The position numbers were made by a program, and so were the translations under genes. From NCBI RefSeq assembly GCF_910578695.1, contig NZ_CAJTQJ010000042.1, forward strand, positions 1 through 21,593: 21,593 nucleotides of DNA, given 5' to 3'. The notes under the pieces were generated by a model. The model was not told the DNA's origin and ran no database searches. It worked only from the letters and a program-made list of their open reading frames with translations. This DNA is from an uncultured Brachyspira sp. GTDB taxonomy: Bacteria; Spirochaetota; Brachyspiria; Brachyspirales; Brachyspiraceae. Positions 1 to 6,795 of this stretch are shown here, piece after piece. Every line of letters begins with the position of its first letter. Positions within the stretch are counted from its first letter, which is position 1.

Positions 1-67
1 GGGATTAATTTTTATTTCTAATATTGACTTTTAATTTTTGATAACTTTTTATTTTGATACTTTATTG

Positions 68-100
68 TATAATAAAAAGTATTATACTGCTAGTATCATA
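68..100 (+). promoter_or_regulatory. -10 box and inverted repeat upstream of the phosphohexomutase gene
   Basis: A perfect TATAAT lies at 68-73, but no good -35 box stands 16-18 bp upstream; TTGATA at 54-59 is too close and TTGACT at 24-29 too far. Just downstream, 80-88 and 92-100 form a 9-bp inverted repeat with one mismatch around a 3-nt centre. It would lie at or just after the start of transcription, where an operator could sit. The gene's ribosome site TAGGAG is at 164-169. The promoter call is tentative. Confidence 0.35.
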
Positions 101-175
101 AAAATATTAAAAATAATATTTTACTTTTTAAATTATTATTTTATAATAAAGAAATATATATTTTAGGAGTTTTCA

Positions 176-1609
176 ATGCCAACATTAAAAACAAGCATAT
201 CAGGAATAAGAGGAATAATAGGAGACGGTTTGGATATAAGAACTATAGTAGATTATACTTCAGCATTTGCATGTCTTTTCCCAAAAAAAGCAAAAATCTT
301 AGTAGCCAGAGATACAAGAATAACAGGAGAATCTATATTAAATGCCGTTATTTCTACATTAATGGCTTCAGGTATAAATGTAATAGATATAGGTATAACC
401 CCCACTCCAACCGCATTATATATGGTAGAGAAATTAAAAATACATGGCGGTATAATGATATCTGCAAGTCATAATCCTATAGAATGGAATGCATTAAAAC
501 TTATAGGAAAAGGCGGACATTTCTTAGATGAAAAATCAGTTAATGAAATTATGAAGCTTTATGATAAGAAGTCTTCAAGATTCGTAAAGGCATTAGAAAC
601 AGGTACTTATGAAAAAATAGATAATGCCAATGCTATAGAAGAGCATATCAAACGCATATTAAGATGGATAGATATAGAAAAAATAAAAAAAGCCAATTTT
701 AAAGCTGCATGCGATTATGTTAATGGCACAGGATTATTTGCTACTCCTCATCTTCTTAAAGCATTAGGAGTAAAAGAAATCTCTATCAATAAAGAACATA
801 CAGGAAAATTTGCTCATATTGCCGAACCTTCTGCATCTAGTATGAAAAGTTTATCTGATTTAGTAAAGAAAAATAAAGTTGATATAGGGTTTACTCAAGA
901 CCCAGATGCTGACAGGCTGGCATTAGTTCTTGATGACGGCACTATTATAAGCGAGGAATATACTTTGGCTTTATGTGCTAAATATTTATGGCTTTCAGGC
1001 AAGGGGAATGCTGCTGTAAATTTATCTACTTCAAGAATGATAGATGATTTGGCTAAAGAAAAGGGCTATTCTGTTGACCGTACAAAAATAGGAGAAATAA
1101 ATGTTTCTTCTCATATTGTAAAAAATAAATTATATTTCGGAGGAGAAGGAAACGGCGGAATAATAGTTCCTGCTGTTACTCCGGGAAGAGATTCGCTTTT
1201 AGGCATTGCATTGATATTAGAATTAATGGCTAAAACAGGAAAAACTATAACTGAGCTTGTTAATGAAATACCAAAATATGAGATAGTAAAAGAAAAATTA
1301 GAAGAAGTTAAAATTGATGAAAATAAATTCTTAAAACAAATTAAGGAAAAATACAATAAAGCTAAGATAACATCTATAGACGGTATAAAAATAGATTTGG
1401 AAGAAAGCTGGCTTCATGTGCGTTCATCTAATACAGAACCTATAGTTCGTATTATAGCTGAAGCAAAAAGTAAAAAAGAAGCTAAAGAATTAATTAATAC
1501 AGCTATGAATATAATAAAAGGAGAAAAAACTTCCAAAAAAATAAAAACTAAAGAAATGAAAACAAAAGTAAAGATAAAAAAAACAATAAGTAAAAAAACT
1601 AAAAAATAA
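176..1609 (+). CDS. Phosphohexomutase (phosphoglucomutase/phosphomannomutase/GlmM family) with lysine-rich tail
   Basis: This is an alpha-D-phosphohexomutase, which moves phosphate between C1 and C6 of a hexose phosphate in the cytoplasm to supply envelope sugar precursors. All four family landmarks are present: the catalytic serine loop SASHNP (Ser98), the Mg-binding loop DPDADR (Asp242, 244, 246), the sugar loop GGEGNGG (about 322-328) and the phosphate-binding loop RSSNTEP (416-422). The sugar loop resembles neither the classical GlmM (GGEQSGH) nor classical PMM/PGM (GEMSGH) version as I know them, so the substrate is left open. At 477 residues it is somewhat longer than the usual 440-460. 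The excess is a tail from about 449 to 477 in which roughly half the residues are lysine. The start is supported by TAGGAG at 164-169. It is a single gene with no obvious terminator, followed by a repeat region. Confidence 0.9.
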   Translation: MPTLKTSISGIRGIIGDGLDIRTIVDYTSAFACLFPKKAKILVARDTRITGESILNAVISTLMASGINVIDIGITPTPTALYMVEKLKIHGGIMISASHNPIEWNALKLIGKGGHFLDEKSVNEIMKLYDKKSSRFVKALETGTYEKIDNANAIEEHIKRILRWIDIEKIKKANFKAACDYVNGTGLFATPHLLKALGVKEISINKEHTGKFAHIAEPSASSMKSLSDLVKKNKVDIGFTQDPDADRLALVLDDGTIISEEYTLALCAKYLWLSGKGNAAVNLSTSRMIDDLAKEKGYSVDRTKIGEINVSSHIVKNKLYFGGEGNGGIIVPAVTPGRDSLLGIALILELMAKTGKTITELVNEIPKYEIVKEKLEEVKIDENKFLKQIKEKYNKAKITSIDGIKIDLEESWLHVRSSNTEPIVRIIAEAKSKKEAKELINTAMNIIKGEKTSKKIKTKEMKTKVKIKKTISKKTKK

Positions 1610-2050
1610 TTGTATATTATATATAATAATAGATAATTTAAATTTGTAAAAATTGATATATTAAACATAGTAAATACTTCCGTCTGACTTTGGAGAATTT
1701 ATTTTCTGTAGGGTTCTCTTCGGCTCGCTTTTAATAAGTCTTGAATCAGGCACTTACAATTTTTATAATATCAATTGTCAGCTATTATTAAGCGAGTTTA
1801 TCGCTAGCAACAATAAAGATAAACGAACAGCTTATAACTGACGAAGGAAGTTATAAGCTAGTTTAAAGTGAGTTTATCGCTAGCAACAACAAAGAGATAA
1901 ACGAACAGCTTATAACTGACGAAGGAAGTTATAAGCTAATTTAAAGTGAGTTTATCGCTAGCAACAATAAATAATAATTTTTATTAGCAATAATAAAAAA
2001 TAAACTATATATTTTTAATTTAAATACAATAAAATATTTTTCATAAAAAA
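1610..2050. other. Gene-free stretch with repeats and one higher-complexity segment
   Basis: No convincing gene lies here. 1661-1780 is less A+T-biased than the usual spacers and holds a 30-codon minus-strand reading frame (GTG at 1753 to TAA at 1661) with no ribosome site. A 9-bp inverted repeat (1651-1659 with 1768-1776) flanks that segment. 1792-1972 is the tandem hairpin repeat described separately. 1973-2050 is plain A/T-rich sequence. Confidence 0.6.
1792..1972. repeat. Tandem repeat, two and a half units of 76-78 bp, two hairpins per unit
   Basis: Units begin at 1792, 1868 and 1946 with G(C/T)GAGTTTATCGCTAGCAAC; the third is cut short near 1970. Each full unit holds two inverted repeats. 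The first is GTTTATC/GATAAAC (1796-1802 with 1818-1824, and 1872-1878 with 1896-1902). The second is a perfect 11-bp stem AGCTTATAACT/AGTTATAAGCT (1829-1839 with 1849-1859, and 1907-1917 with 1927-1937). Unit 2 differs from unit 1 by a 2-bp insertion and a few substitutions in loops and spacers. A diverged single copy lies at 15166-15243. No open frame runs through it. This is a REP/MITE-like intergenic element; its function is unknown. Confidence 0.85.
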
Positions 2051-2090
2051 TAAAAAAAGGAAGCACAATTTTTATTTGAACTTCCTTTTA
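2051..2090 (-). terminator. Rho-independent terminator of the oad operon
   Basis: AAAAGGAAG at 2055-2063 pairs with CTTCCTTTT at 2081-2089 around a 17-nt loop. Read on the minus strand, the stem is followed by a run of T (complement of the A run at 2052-2058). It lies 25 bp beyond the oadB stop, as expected for the end of the operon. Confidence 0.8.
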
Positions 2091-2115
2091 TATTTTAATA
2101 TATATTTTTTATTTA

Positions 2116-3492
2116 CTAACCTAATATAGCAAGCAATACTCCTGCAGCAACCGCAGAACCAATTACGCCTGATACATTCGGACCCATAGCATGCATAAGC
2201 AAGAAGTTATGAGGATTAGATTCCTGCCCTACTTTGTTAGCAACTCTTGCAGCCATAGGAACAGCAGATACTCCTGCAGCTCCGATAAGAGGATTAATTT
2301 TTTCTTTACTTAATACATTCATTAATTTAGCAAGTAATACTCCGCCTGCAGTACCCATAGAGAATGCTATTAAGCCTAATACCAATATTCCCAAAGTCTC
2401 AAAACGAAGGAATTTATCGGCAGCTAATTTACTTCCAACAGATAATCCGAGCATTATTGTAACTATATTAACTAATTCATTTTGTGCAGTTTTAGAAAGT
2501 CTGTCAGTAACGCCTGATTCTTTTATTAAATTACCGAACATCAAAGCACCTATAAGAGGAGCAGCATCAGGCAAAAGCAAAGCAACAAGTATTATAACAG
2601 TAAGAGGGAAAATAATTTTTTCTCTTTTACTTACAGGACGAAGCTGTTTCATCTGAATTTTTCTTTCATTTTCTGTAGTAAGCCATTTCATAATAGGAGG
2701 CTGAATAATAGGAACTAAAGCCATATACGAATAGGCAGCAACAGCAATAGCACCTAATAGATGAGGAGCTAATCTTGAGGCTGTAAATATAGCTGTAGGA
2801 CCGTCAGCACCGCCGATAATACCTATAGAAGCAGCATCTTTCAATGTGAAAGAAATAACAGGTACATAAGCAGATATAACCATAGCACCAAGTAAAGTAC
2901 CGAATATGCCTATCTGAGCAGCAGCACCCAATAAAGCAGTTTTAGGATTGGCAATAAGAGGACCGAAATCAGTCATAGCTCCAACACCTATAAATATAAA
3001 TAATGGAAATAATCCTGATTCAATACCAAAACTATATATTTGACCTAAAAAACCGCCGCTGCTTATAGTAACAGGAAGTCCGTTAATAACTTCAACTACA
3101 GGCAAAGCTGCAATATTTGCAATAGGAATATTAGCAAGTATTCCTCCCATACCTATAGGAATTAATAGTAAAGGCTCAAATCCTTTAGCTATAGCAAGAT
3201 AAACTAAAAGCAGTCCCACAAAAATCATTACAGCATTCTGCCATAACGGAGCAGATTTTACTTTAATATCATTAAGCTTAGTTTGATATTTTTCCTGCCT
3301 GCTTTTTTCAATTTTAGCCTTATCTTCTGCTATTTCCTTTTCGCTTTTAGGAAAAAGACCTCCAAAAGCAGTATTTCTTACTAAAGATATAAGAGAATCT
3401 TTTATATTAAGAGATTCTCCTGCATTTTCCTGAGGCAGCACTACAGATGCTGTCATAAAGATAAATGCAAATACTAAAAATACTTTTTTCAT
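2116..3492 (-). CDS. oadB: Sodium-pumping decarboxylase beta subunit (OadB family)
   Basis: This is the multi-span membrane subunit that decarboxylates carboxybiotin and exports Na+. Hallmarks include FEPLLLIPIG (105-114), GGADGPTAIF (227-236), YSYMALVPIIQPP (254-266) and NPLIGAAGVSAVPMAAR (400-416). Asp230, Tyr256, Asn400, Gly404, Ser409 and Arg416 keep exactly the spacing I recall for the functional residues D203, Y229, N373, G377, S382 and R389 of Klebsiella OadB, with a constant offset of 27. Before the first conserved membrane segment there are about 80 extra residues: a signal-like hydrophobic stretch (4-20), then a charged, probably helical linker (50-78). Klebsiella OadB is much shorter at this end. 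The start is backed by AAGGAG just upstream (3501-3506). It is the last gene of oadG-oadA-oadB, 32 bp after oadA, and is followed by a terminator. Confidence 0.93.
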   Translation of the reverse strand: MKKVFLVFAFIFMTASVVLPQENAGESLNIKDSLISLVRNTAFGGLFPKSEKEIAEDKAKIEKSRQEKYQTKLNDIKVKSAPLWQNAVMIFVGLLLVYLAIAKGFEPLLLIPIGMGGILANIPIANIAALPVVEVINGLPVTISSGGFLGQIYSFGIESGLFPLFIFIGVGAMTDFGPLIANPKTALLGAAAQIGIFGTLLGAMVISAYVPVISFTLKDAASIGIIGGADGPTAIFTASRLAPHLLGAIAVAAYSYMALVPIIQPPIMKWLTTENERKIQMKQLRPVSKREKIIFPLTVIILVALLLPDAAPLIGALMFGNLIKESGVTDRLSKTAQNELVNIVTIMLGLSVGSKLAADKFLRFETLGILVLGLIAFSMGTAGGVLLAKLMNVLSKEKINPLIGAAGVSAVPMAARVANKVGQESNPHNFLLMHAMGPNVSGVIGSAVAAGVLLAILG

Positions 3493-3524
3493 TATTTTTG
3501 TCTCCTTATAACTAGCATCAATAA

Positions 3525-5327
3525 TTAGCCTACAATAGCCAATTCCTGACCTGCAACAACAGCATCGCCCGGTTTTACTTTTATTTCTTTAACTACTCCG
3601 CTTGAAGAAGATTTTATTTCAACTTCCATTTTCATAGCTTCTACAATCAATATAGTAGTACCGTCTTGAACTTGAGTACCTGCAGGAGCAACTATTTTTA
3701 ATACTGTTCCAGGCAATCCTGCTGTAATAGGAGTAGCAGAGCCTGAAGAAGAAGGAGCAGCAGCCTGAACAGTACCGCCTGAAGCTATTCCGTCTTTTAT
3801 ATTATAATCATAGCTTACTCCATCAACTATAGCCTTACCATTTTCTATTTTTATGCCATAACTAGAACCGCCTACTGTAACTGTAACTTCATTGCTTGAA
3901 GCTTTAACTTCTCCTGAACCTCCTGCATTTTTTCTAATGCCAAGTTTAGCCTCTCCTTTAAGGAATTGAATGCCTTTTTCTTTACAAGCAGCAGCTATAA
4001 ATACATTTTCATCAGAAAGATCAGTAATACCTGCATCTTTTAAAGCCTGTTCAGCAGCTTTTCTTCCCTTTTTAGGATTCTTATCATCTATATCCATAGG
4101 TAATTCAGTAGTAGGTTCTAAACCTAACTGCTCGCTTGCAATTTTTACTATTTCAGGATCAGGGGCAGAAGGAGTTTTACCAAAATAACCTAATACCATT
4201 TTACCATAACCGTCAGCGATTTTTTTCCACTCGCCTTGCATTACATTATTGAATGCCTGTTGGAAATAGAACTGAGAAACAGGAGTTACAGAAGTACCGA
4301 AACCGCCTTTTTTAACTACTTCAGTCATAGCTTTTATAACCTCAGGGAATCTGTTCATTACATTAATATCTCTCATCATCTGAGTATTAGCTGTTAAAGC
4401 ACCGCCCGGCATAGGAGCAAATGGAATCATAGGCTCTACTGTTCTGCTTTCAGGAGGTAAGAAGTAATCTTTCATACATTCTTTGAATACTTCTTCTGCA
4501 TCTCTGATTTTATCTATATCTACATTAAGAGTATATTCAGTGCCTCTCAAAGCATGCCACATAACTATTAAATCTGTCTGACAAGTACCTCCTGATGCAG
4601 GAGCAGCTGAAAGGTCTATACAATCAGCACCGGCATCTAAAGCAGCTCTGTACTGAACAGCGCCTATACCTGCAGTTTCATGGCTATGCATTTGTATATG
4701 TACATCTCCTCCTAAAATTCTTCTAGCCTCTTTAATAGTATCATAAACTACCTGAGGAGTTGTAGTTCCAGATGCATCTTTAAAACATACAGAATCATAA
4801 TCTACTTTATCTTTTATCTGAGTTAATACTCTTCCATAAAACTCAGCATCATGAGCACCTTCGCATCCTGGAGGAAGCGCCATCATACTAACACATACCT
4901 GATGTTTAAGTCCTGCTTCTTTAATACATTGACCGCTGAAAATAAGATTATTAACATCATTTAAAGCATCAAAATTTCTAATAGTTGTAATTCCGTGTTT
5001 TTTGAATAAATCAGCATGAAGCTTAATCATCTCTCTAGGCTGGGACTCCAAACCTACAACATTAACTCCTCTTGCTAAAGTTTGTAAATTTACATCAGGA
5101 CCTACTGTTTTTCTAAAAGTATCCATTACATCAAAAGCATTTTCATTATTATAGAAAAATGCACTTTGAAATGTTGCTCCTCCGCCTGATTCAAAATATG
5201 TAACTCCAGCCTTAACAAATGCTTCTACAGCAGGCATAAAGTCTTTGGATAATACCCTAGCACCATAAACAGATTGAAAACCGTCTCTAAATGCTGTCAG
5301 CATAAATTTTATTTCTTTTTTAGCCAT
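3525..5327 (-). CDS. oadA: Oxaloacetate decarboxylase alpha subunit (biotin carboxyltransferase)
   Basis: This is the cytoplasmic subunit that transfers CO2 from a 2-oxo acid, most likely oxaloacetate, to biotin. The pump subunits then release it in exchange for Na+ export. The carboxyltransferase domain covers about 5-300, with metal site candidates Asp15 (AFRDG) and His214/His216 (MHSHE) and the reactive lysine Lys183 (CFKDASG). A conserved linker follows at about 300-465, then an Ala/Ser-rich hinge, then a biotinyl domain (about 530-600) with EAMKM. The biotin lysine is Lys566, 34 residues from the C-terminus, as usual. The N-terminal signature is divergent: FESGGGATF replaces the more usual tryptophan-containing WGGATF. 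Substrate is therefore inferred from subunit composition; another decarboxylase of the family is possible. AAGGAG precedes the start. It lies 34 bp after oadG. Confidence 0.9.
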   Translation of the reverse strand: MAKKEIKFMLTAFRDGFQSVYGARVLSKDFMPAVEAFVKAGVTYFESGGGATFQSAFFYNNENAFDVMDTFRKTVGPDVNLQTLARGVNVVGLESQPREMIKLHADLFKKHGITTIRNFDALNDVNNLIFSGQCIKEAGLKHQVCVSMMALPPGCEGAHDAEFYGRVLTQIKDKVDYDSVCFKDASGTTTPQVVYDTIKEARRILGGDVHIQMHSHETAGIGAVQYRAALDAGADCIDLSAAPASGGTCQTDLIVMWHALRGTEYTLNVDIDKIRDAEEVFKECMKDYFLPPESRTVEPMIPFAPMPGGALTANTQMMRDINVMNRFPEVIKAMTEVVKKGGFGTSVTPVSQFYFQQAFNNVMQGEWKKIADGYGKMVLGYFGKTPSAPDPEIVKIASEQLGLEPTTELPMDIDDKNPKKGRKAAEQALKDAGITDLSDENVFIAAACKEKGIQFLKGEAKLGIRKNAGGSGEVKASSNEVTVTVGGSSYGIKIENGKAIVDGVSYDYNIKDGIASGGTVQAAAPSSSGSATPITAGLPGTVLKIVAPAGTQVQDGTTILIVEAMKMEVEIKSSSSGVVKEIKVKPGDAVVAGQELAIVG

Positions 5328-5361
5328 TATTTATATCTCCTTTTATAAAAACCATATTAGA

Positions 5362-5601
5362 TTATTTAGATTTGCTGCTATGAACATGTGCTATAGCAAT
5401 GGCAGCAGCTATCATCTTATCACTGCTGACAGATACTGCAGGGGCAGATGTCTCTTCTTTTGGAGGAGGCATTAACTTATCTACTTGGGCTATTACATTA
5501 GCAACTATTTTCATAACGAAAACTAATATAATTAAAAACGATACAACAACGCCCATACCAATAAGCATTATTTGTAAAGCTTCCATAATACTACTATTCA
5601 T
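5362..5601 (-). CDS. oadG: Oxaloacetate decarboxylase gamma subunit (OadG)
   Basis: This is a small membrane subunit that anchors and assembles the Oad complex. It has one transmembrane helix near the N-terminus (about 7-32 of 79), a short proline/alanine linker with PPPKEE, and a tail with an Ala/Ile-rich helix and a histidine (AIAIAHVH) typical of OadG. A TTG codon at 5604 immediately precedes ATG at 5601. The ATG is chosen because AGGAG (complement of 5608-5612) is then 6 nt upstream; from the TTG it would be only 3 nt. It is the first gene of the operon and so is probably made before the larger subunits. Family assignment rests on size, topology and linkage to oadA and oadB. Confidence 0.88.
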   Translation of the reverse strand: MNSSIMEALQIMLIGMGVVVSFLIILVFVMKIVANVIAQVDKLMPPPKEETSAPAVSVSSDKMIAAAIAIAHVHSSKSK

Positions 5602-5636
5602 CAAATACTCCTATTATGTAAATTTTCAACTATCAA

Positions 5637-5665
5637 ATTATACATTATTTCTTACTTATATACAA
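5637..5665 (-). promoter_or_regulatory. Promoter of the oadGAB operon
   Basis: On the minus strand TTGTAT (complement of 5660-5665) is followed after 17 bp by TATAAT (complement of 5637-5642), 36 bp upstream of the oadG ATG. The -10 is perfect and the -35 matches at 4 of 6 positions. No other candidate in the spacer between oadG and murI is as good. Confidence 0.6.
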
Positions 5666-5706
5666 GTAAATTTATTACAAAATATAGCTTTTATATCACA
5701 ATATTA

Positions 5707-5734
5707 TTGACTTTATATAAATAGTAAATATAAT
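5707..5734 (+). promoter_or_regulatory. Promoter of murI
   Basis: TTGACT at 5707-5712 and TATAAT at 5729-5734 are separated by 16 bp and lie 45 bp before the murI start. The leader includes a doubled nonamer TTAGTTAAG (5743-5751 and 5752-5760). Confidence 0.65.
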
Positions 5735-5778
5735 AATTATGTTTAGTTAAGTTAGTTAAGTTAATTAGGATAAAAATT

Positions 5779-6624
5779 ATGAGCATTATTTCTGATATAT
5801 CAAATATGCCGATAGGAGTTTTTGATTCGGGATTTGGAGGATTAACTGTACTAAAACAATTATTAAAAATACTGCCGAATGAAAACTATATATATTTAGG
5901 AGATAATATAAATATACCTTACGGAGATAAAACTAAAGAAGAAATAGAAAAACTTACTTTCAAAATGGCTGATTTTTTAATAAATCAAAAATGCAAAATG
6001 CTGGTTATAGCATGCAATACTATATCAGCCTGTTCTTACAGCATATTAAAAGATAAATATCAAATACCAATCATAGAAGTAATTTCTAATGGTGTGAAAG
6101 ATGCTTTAAATAATACAAAAAATAATAATATATATATTATCGGAACGGAGTTTACTATTCAATCAAATGCATATAAAAATGAAATAAATAAATATAATAA
6201 GATAAATAAAAATAATAAAGTAAAAATTACACAGCTTGCATGCAGAAAATTATGTCCTATGATAGAAAATGATTGGAGTAGTTATGATAATAGATTAGAA
6301 GTATTAAATAGTTATTTAGAGAATATAGATGAAAATTCTGATACTTTAATTTTGGCATGCACTCATTATACTCATATATTAGATGATATAAAAAATTTAC
6401 TTCAAAACAATATAAAAAACAATATAAAAAATATAATAGATCCTGCCTATTATACAGCAGCTTCAGTTAAGCAGTACTTAGAAAAAAATAATTTGCTTAA
6501 TAATAATAATAATAATATAAAAATATACACAACTGAAAATATACAAAAAGCAAATAGGATAATAGATATTTTTTTACCAAAAGAAATTTACAATAATTAC
6601 GCAATTAAACATTTAAATTTATAA
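5779..6624 (+). CDS. murI: Glutamate racemase
   Basis: It interconverts L- and D-glutamate without a cofactor, supplying D-Glu for peptidoglycan in the cytoplasm. The family core is complete: GVFDSGFGGLTVL near the N-terminus (Asp16, Ser17), YLGDNINIPYG, the first catalytic cysteine in ACNTISA (Cys79), and the second in ACTHYTH (Cys194, His196). At 281 residues it is slightly longer than typical. Extra length lies in asparagine- and lysine-rich loops (about 111-150 and 205-250), which fit drift in a very A/T-rich genome. TAGGA at 5766-5770 supports the start. It stands alone between the divergent oad operon and the heptamer-array leader of the next gene. Confidence 0.95.
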   Translation: MSIISDISNMPIGVFDSGFGGLTVLKQLLKILPNENYIYLGDNINIPYGDKTKEEIEKLTFKMADFLINQKCKMLVIACNTISACSYSILKDKYQIPIIEVISNGVKDALNNTKNNNIYIIGTEFTIQSNAYKNEINKYNKINKNNKVKITQLACRKLCPMIENDWSSYDNRLEVLNSYLENIDENSDTLILACTHYTHILDDIKNLLQNNIKNNIKNIIDPAYYTAASVKQYLEKNNLLNNNNNNIKIYTTENIQKANRIIDIFLPKEIYNNYAIKHLNL

Positions 6625-6630
6625 TAAATA

Positions 6631-6659
6631 TTGACATTTTTATATTATAATAGTATGAT
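6631..6659 (+). promoter_or_regulatory. Promoter ahead of the first heptamer array
   Basis: Perfect TTGACA at 6631-6636 and TATGAT at 6654-6659 have a 17-bp spacer. Transcription should begin near 6666-6667, which is the A of an ATG. Confidence 0.75.
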
Positions 6660-6666
6660 ATATACT

Positions 6667-6795
6667 ATGTTTAAGTGTAACCGCAAACCGCAAACCGCAA
6701 ACCGCAAACCGCAAACCGCAAACCGCAAACCGCAAACTAAAAAATTTATTTTTTGCTATAAAATCTCAAAAATCATTTTTTTGGGAGTATTGTAA
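6667..6795 (+). CDS. Putative leaderless leader ORF running through the heptamer array
   Basis: This is a 42-codon frame starting with ATG at 6667, seven bases after the -10 box, so the predicted mRNA starts at or within a base of the start codon. It reads MFKC, then the repeating heptapeptide NRKPQTA encoded by the seven-base array, then a hydrophobic tail. It ends in TAA at 6793-6795, sharing its last A with the ATG of the next gene (TAATG). No ribosome site is possible if transcription starts at 6667. Whether it is translated is unknown; the terminal overlap and the matching layout at 14577 are the reasons to list it. Confidence 0.35.
   Translation: MFKCNRKPQTANRKPQTANRKPQTKKFIFCYKISKIIFLGVL
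6679..6737 (+). repeat. Heptanucleotide array CCGCAAA, eight perfect copies
   Basis: Eight uninterrupted CCGCAAA units fill 6681-6736, with the periodicity extending to 6679 and 6737. The C-rich array stands out from its A/T-rich surroundings. The sense strand has little capacity to self-pair. It lies between the promoter and the start of the YidC-sulfatase gene and would be transcribed almost from the first base. Confidence 0.97.

Noticed and set aside
2234..2656. 140-codon plus-strand frame inside oadB
   Set aside because: It is antisense to conserved OadB sequence and gives no recognisable protein; a shadow of the real gene.
6631..6651. TTGACA with TATAAT at 6646-6651 as the promoter
   Set aside because: The spacer would be 9 bp; TATGAT at 6654-6659 with 17 bp is the sensible partner.
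6679..6737. Heptamer array as a CRISPR or iteron origin
   Set aside because: The units are 7 bp, directly abutting and without spacers, and no cas or replication genes are near.
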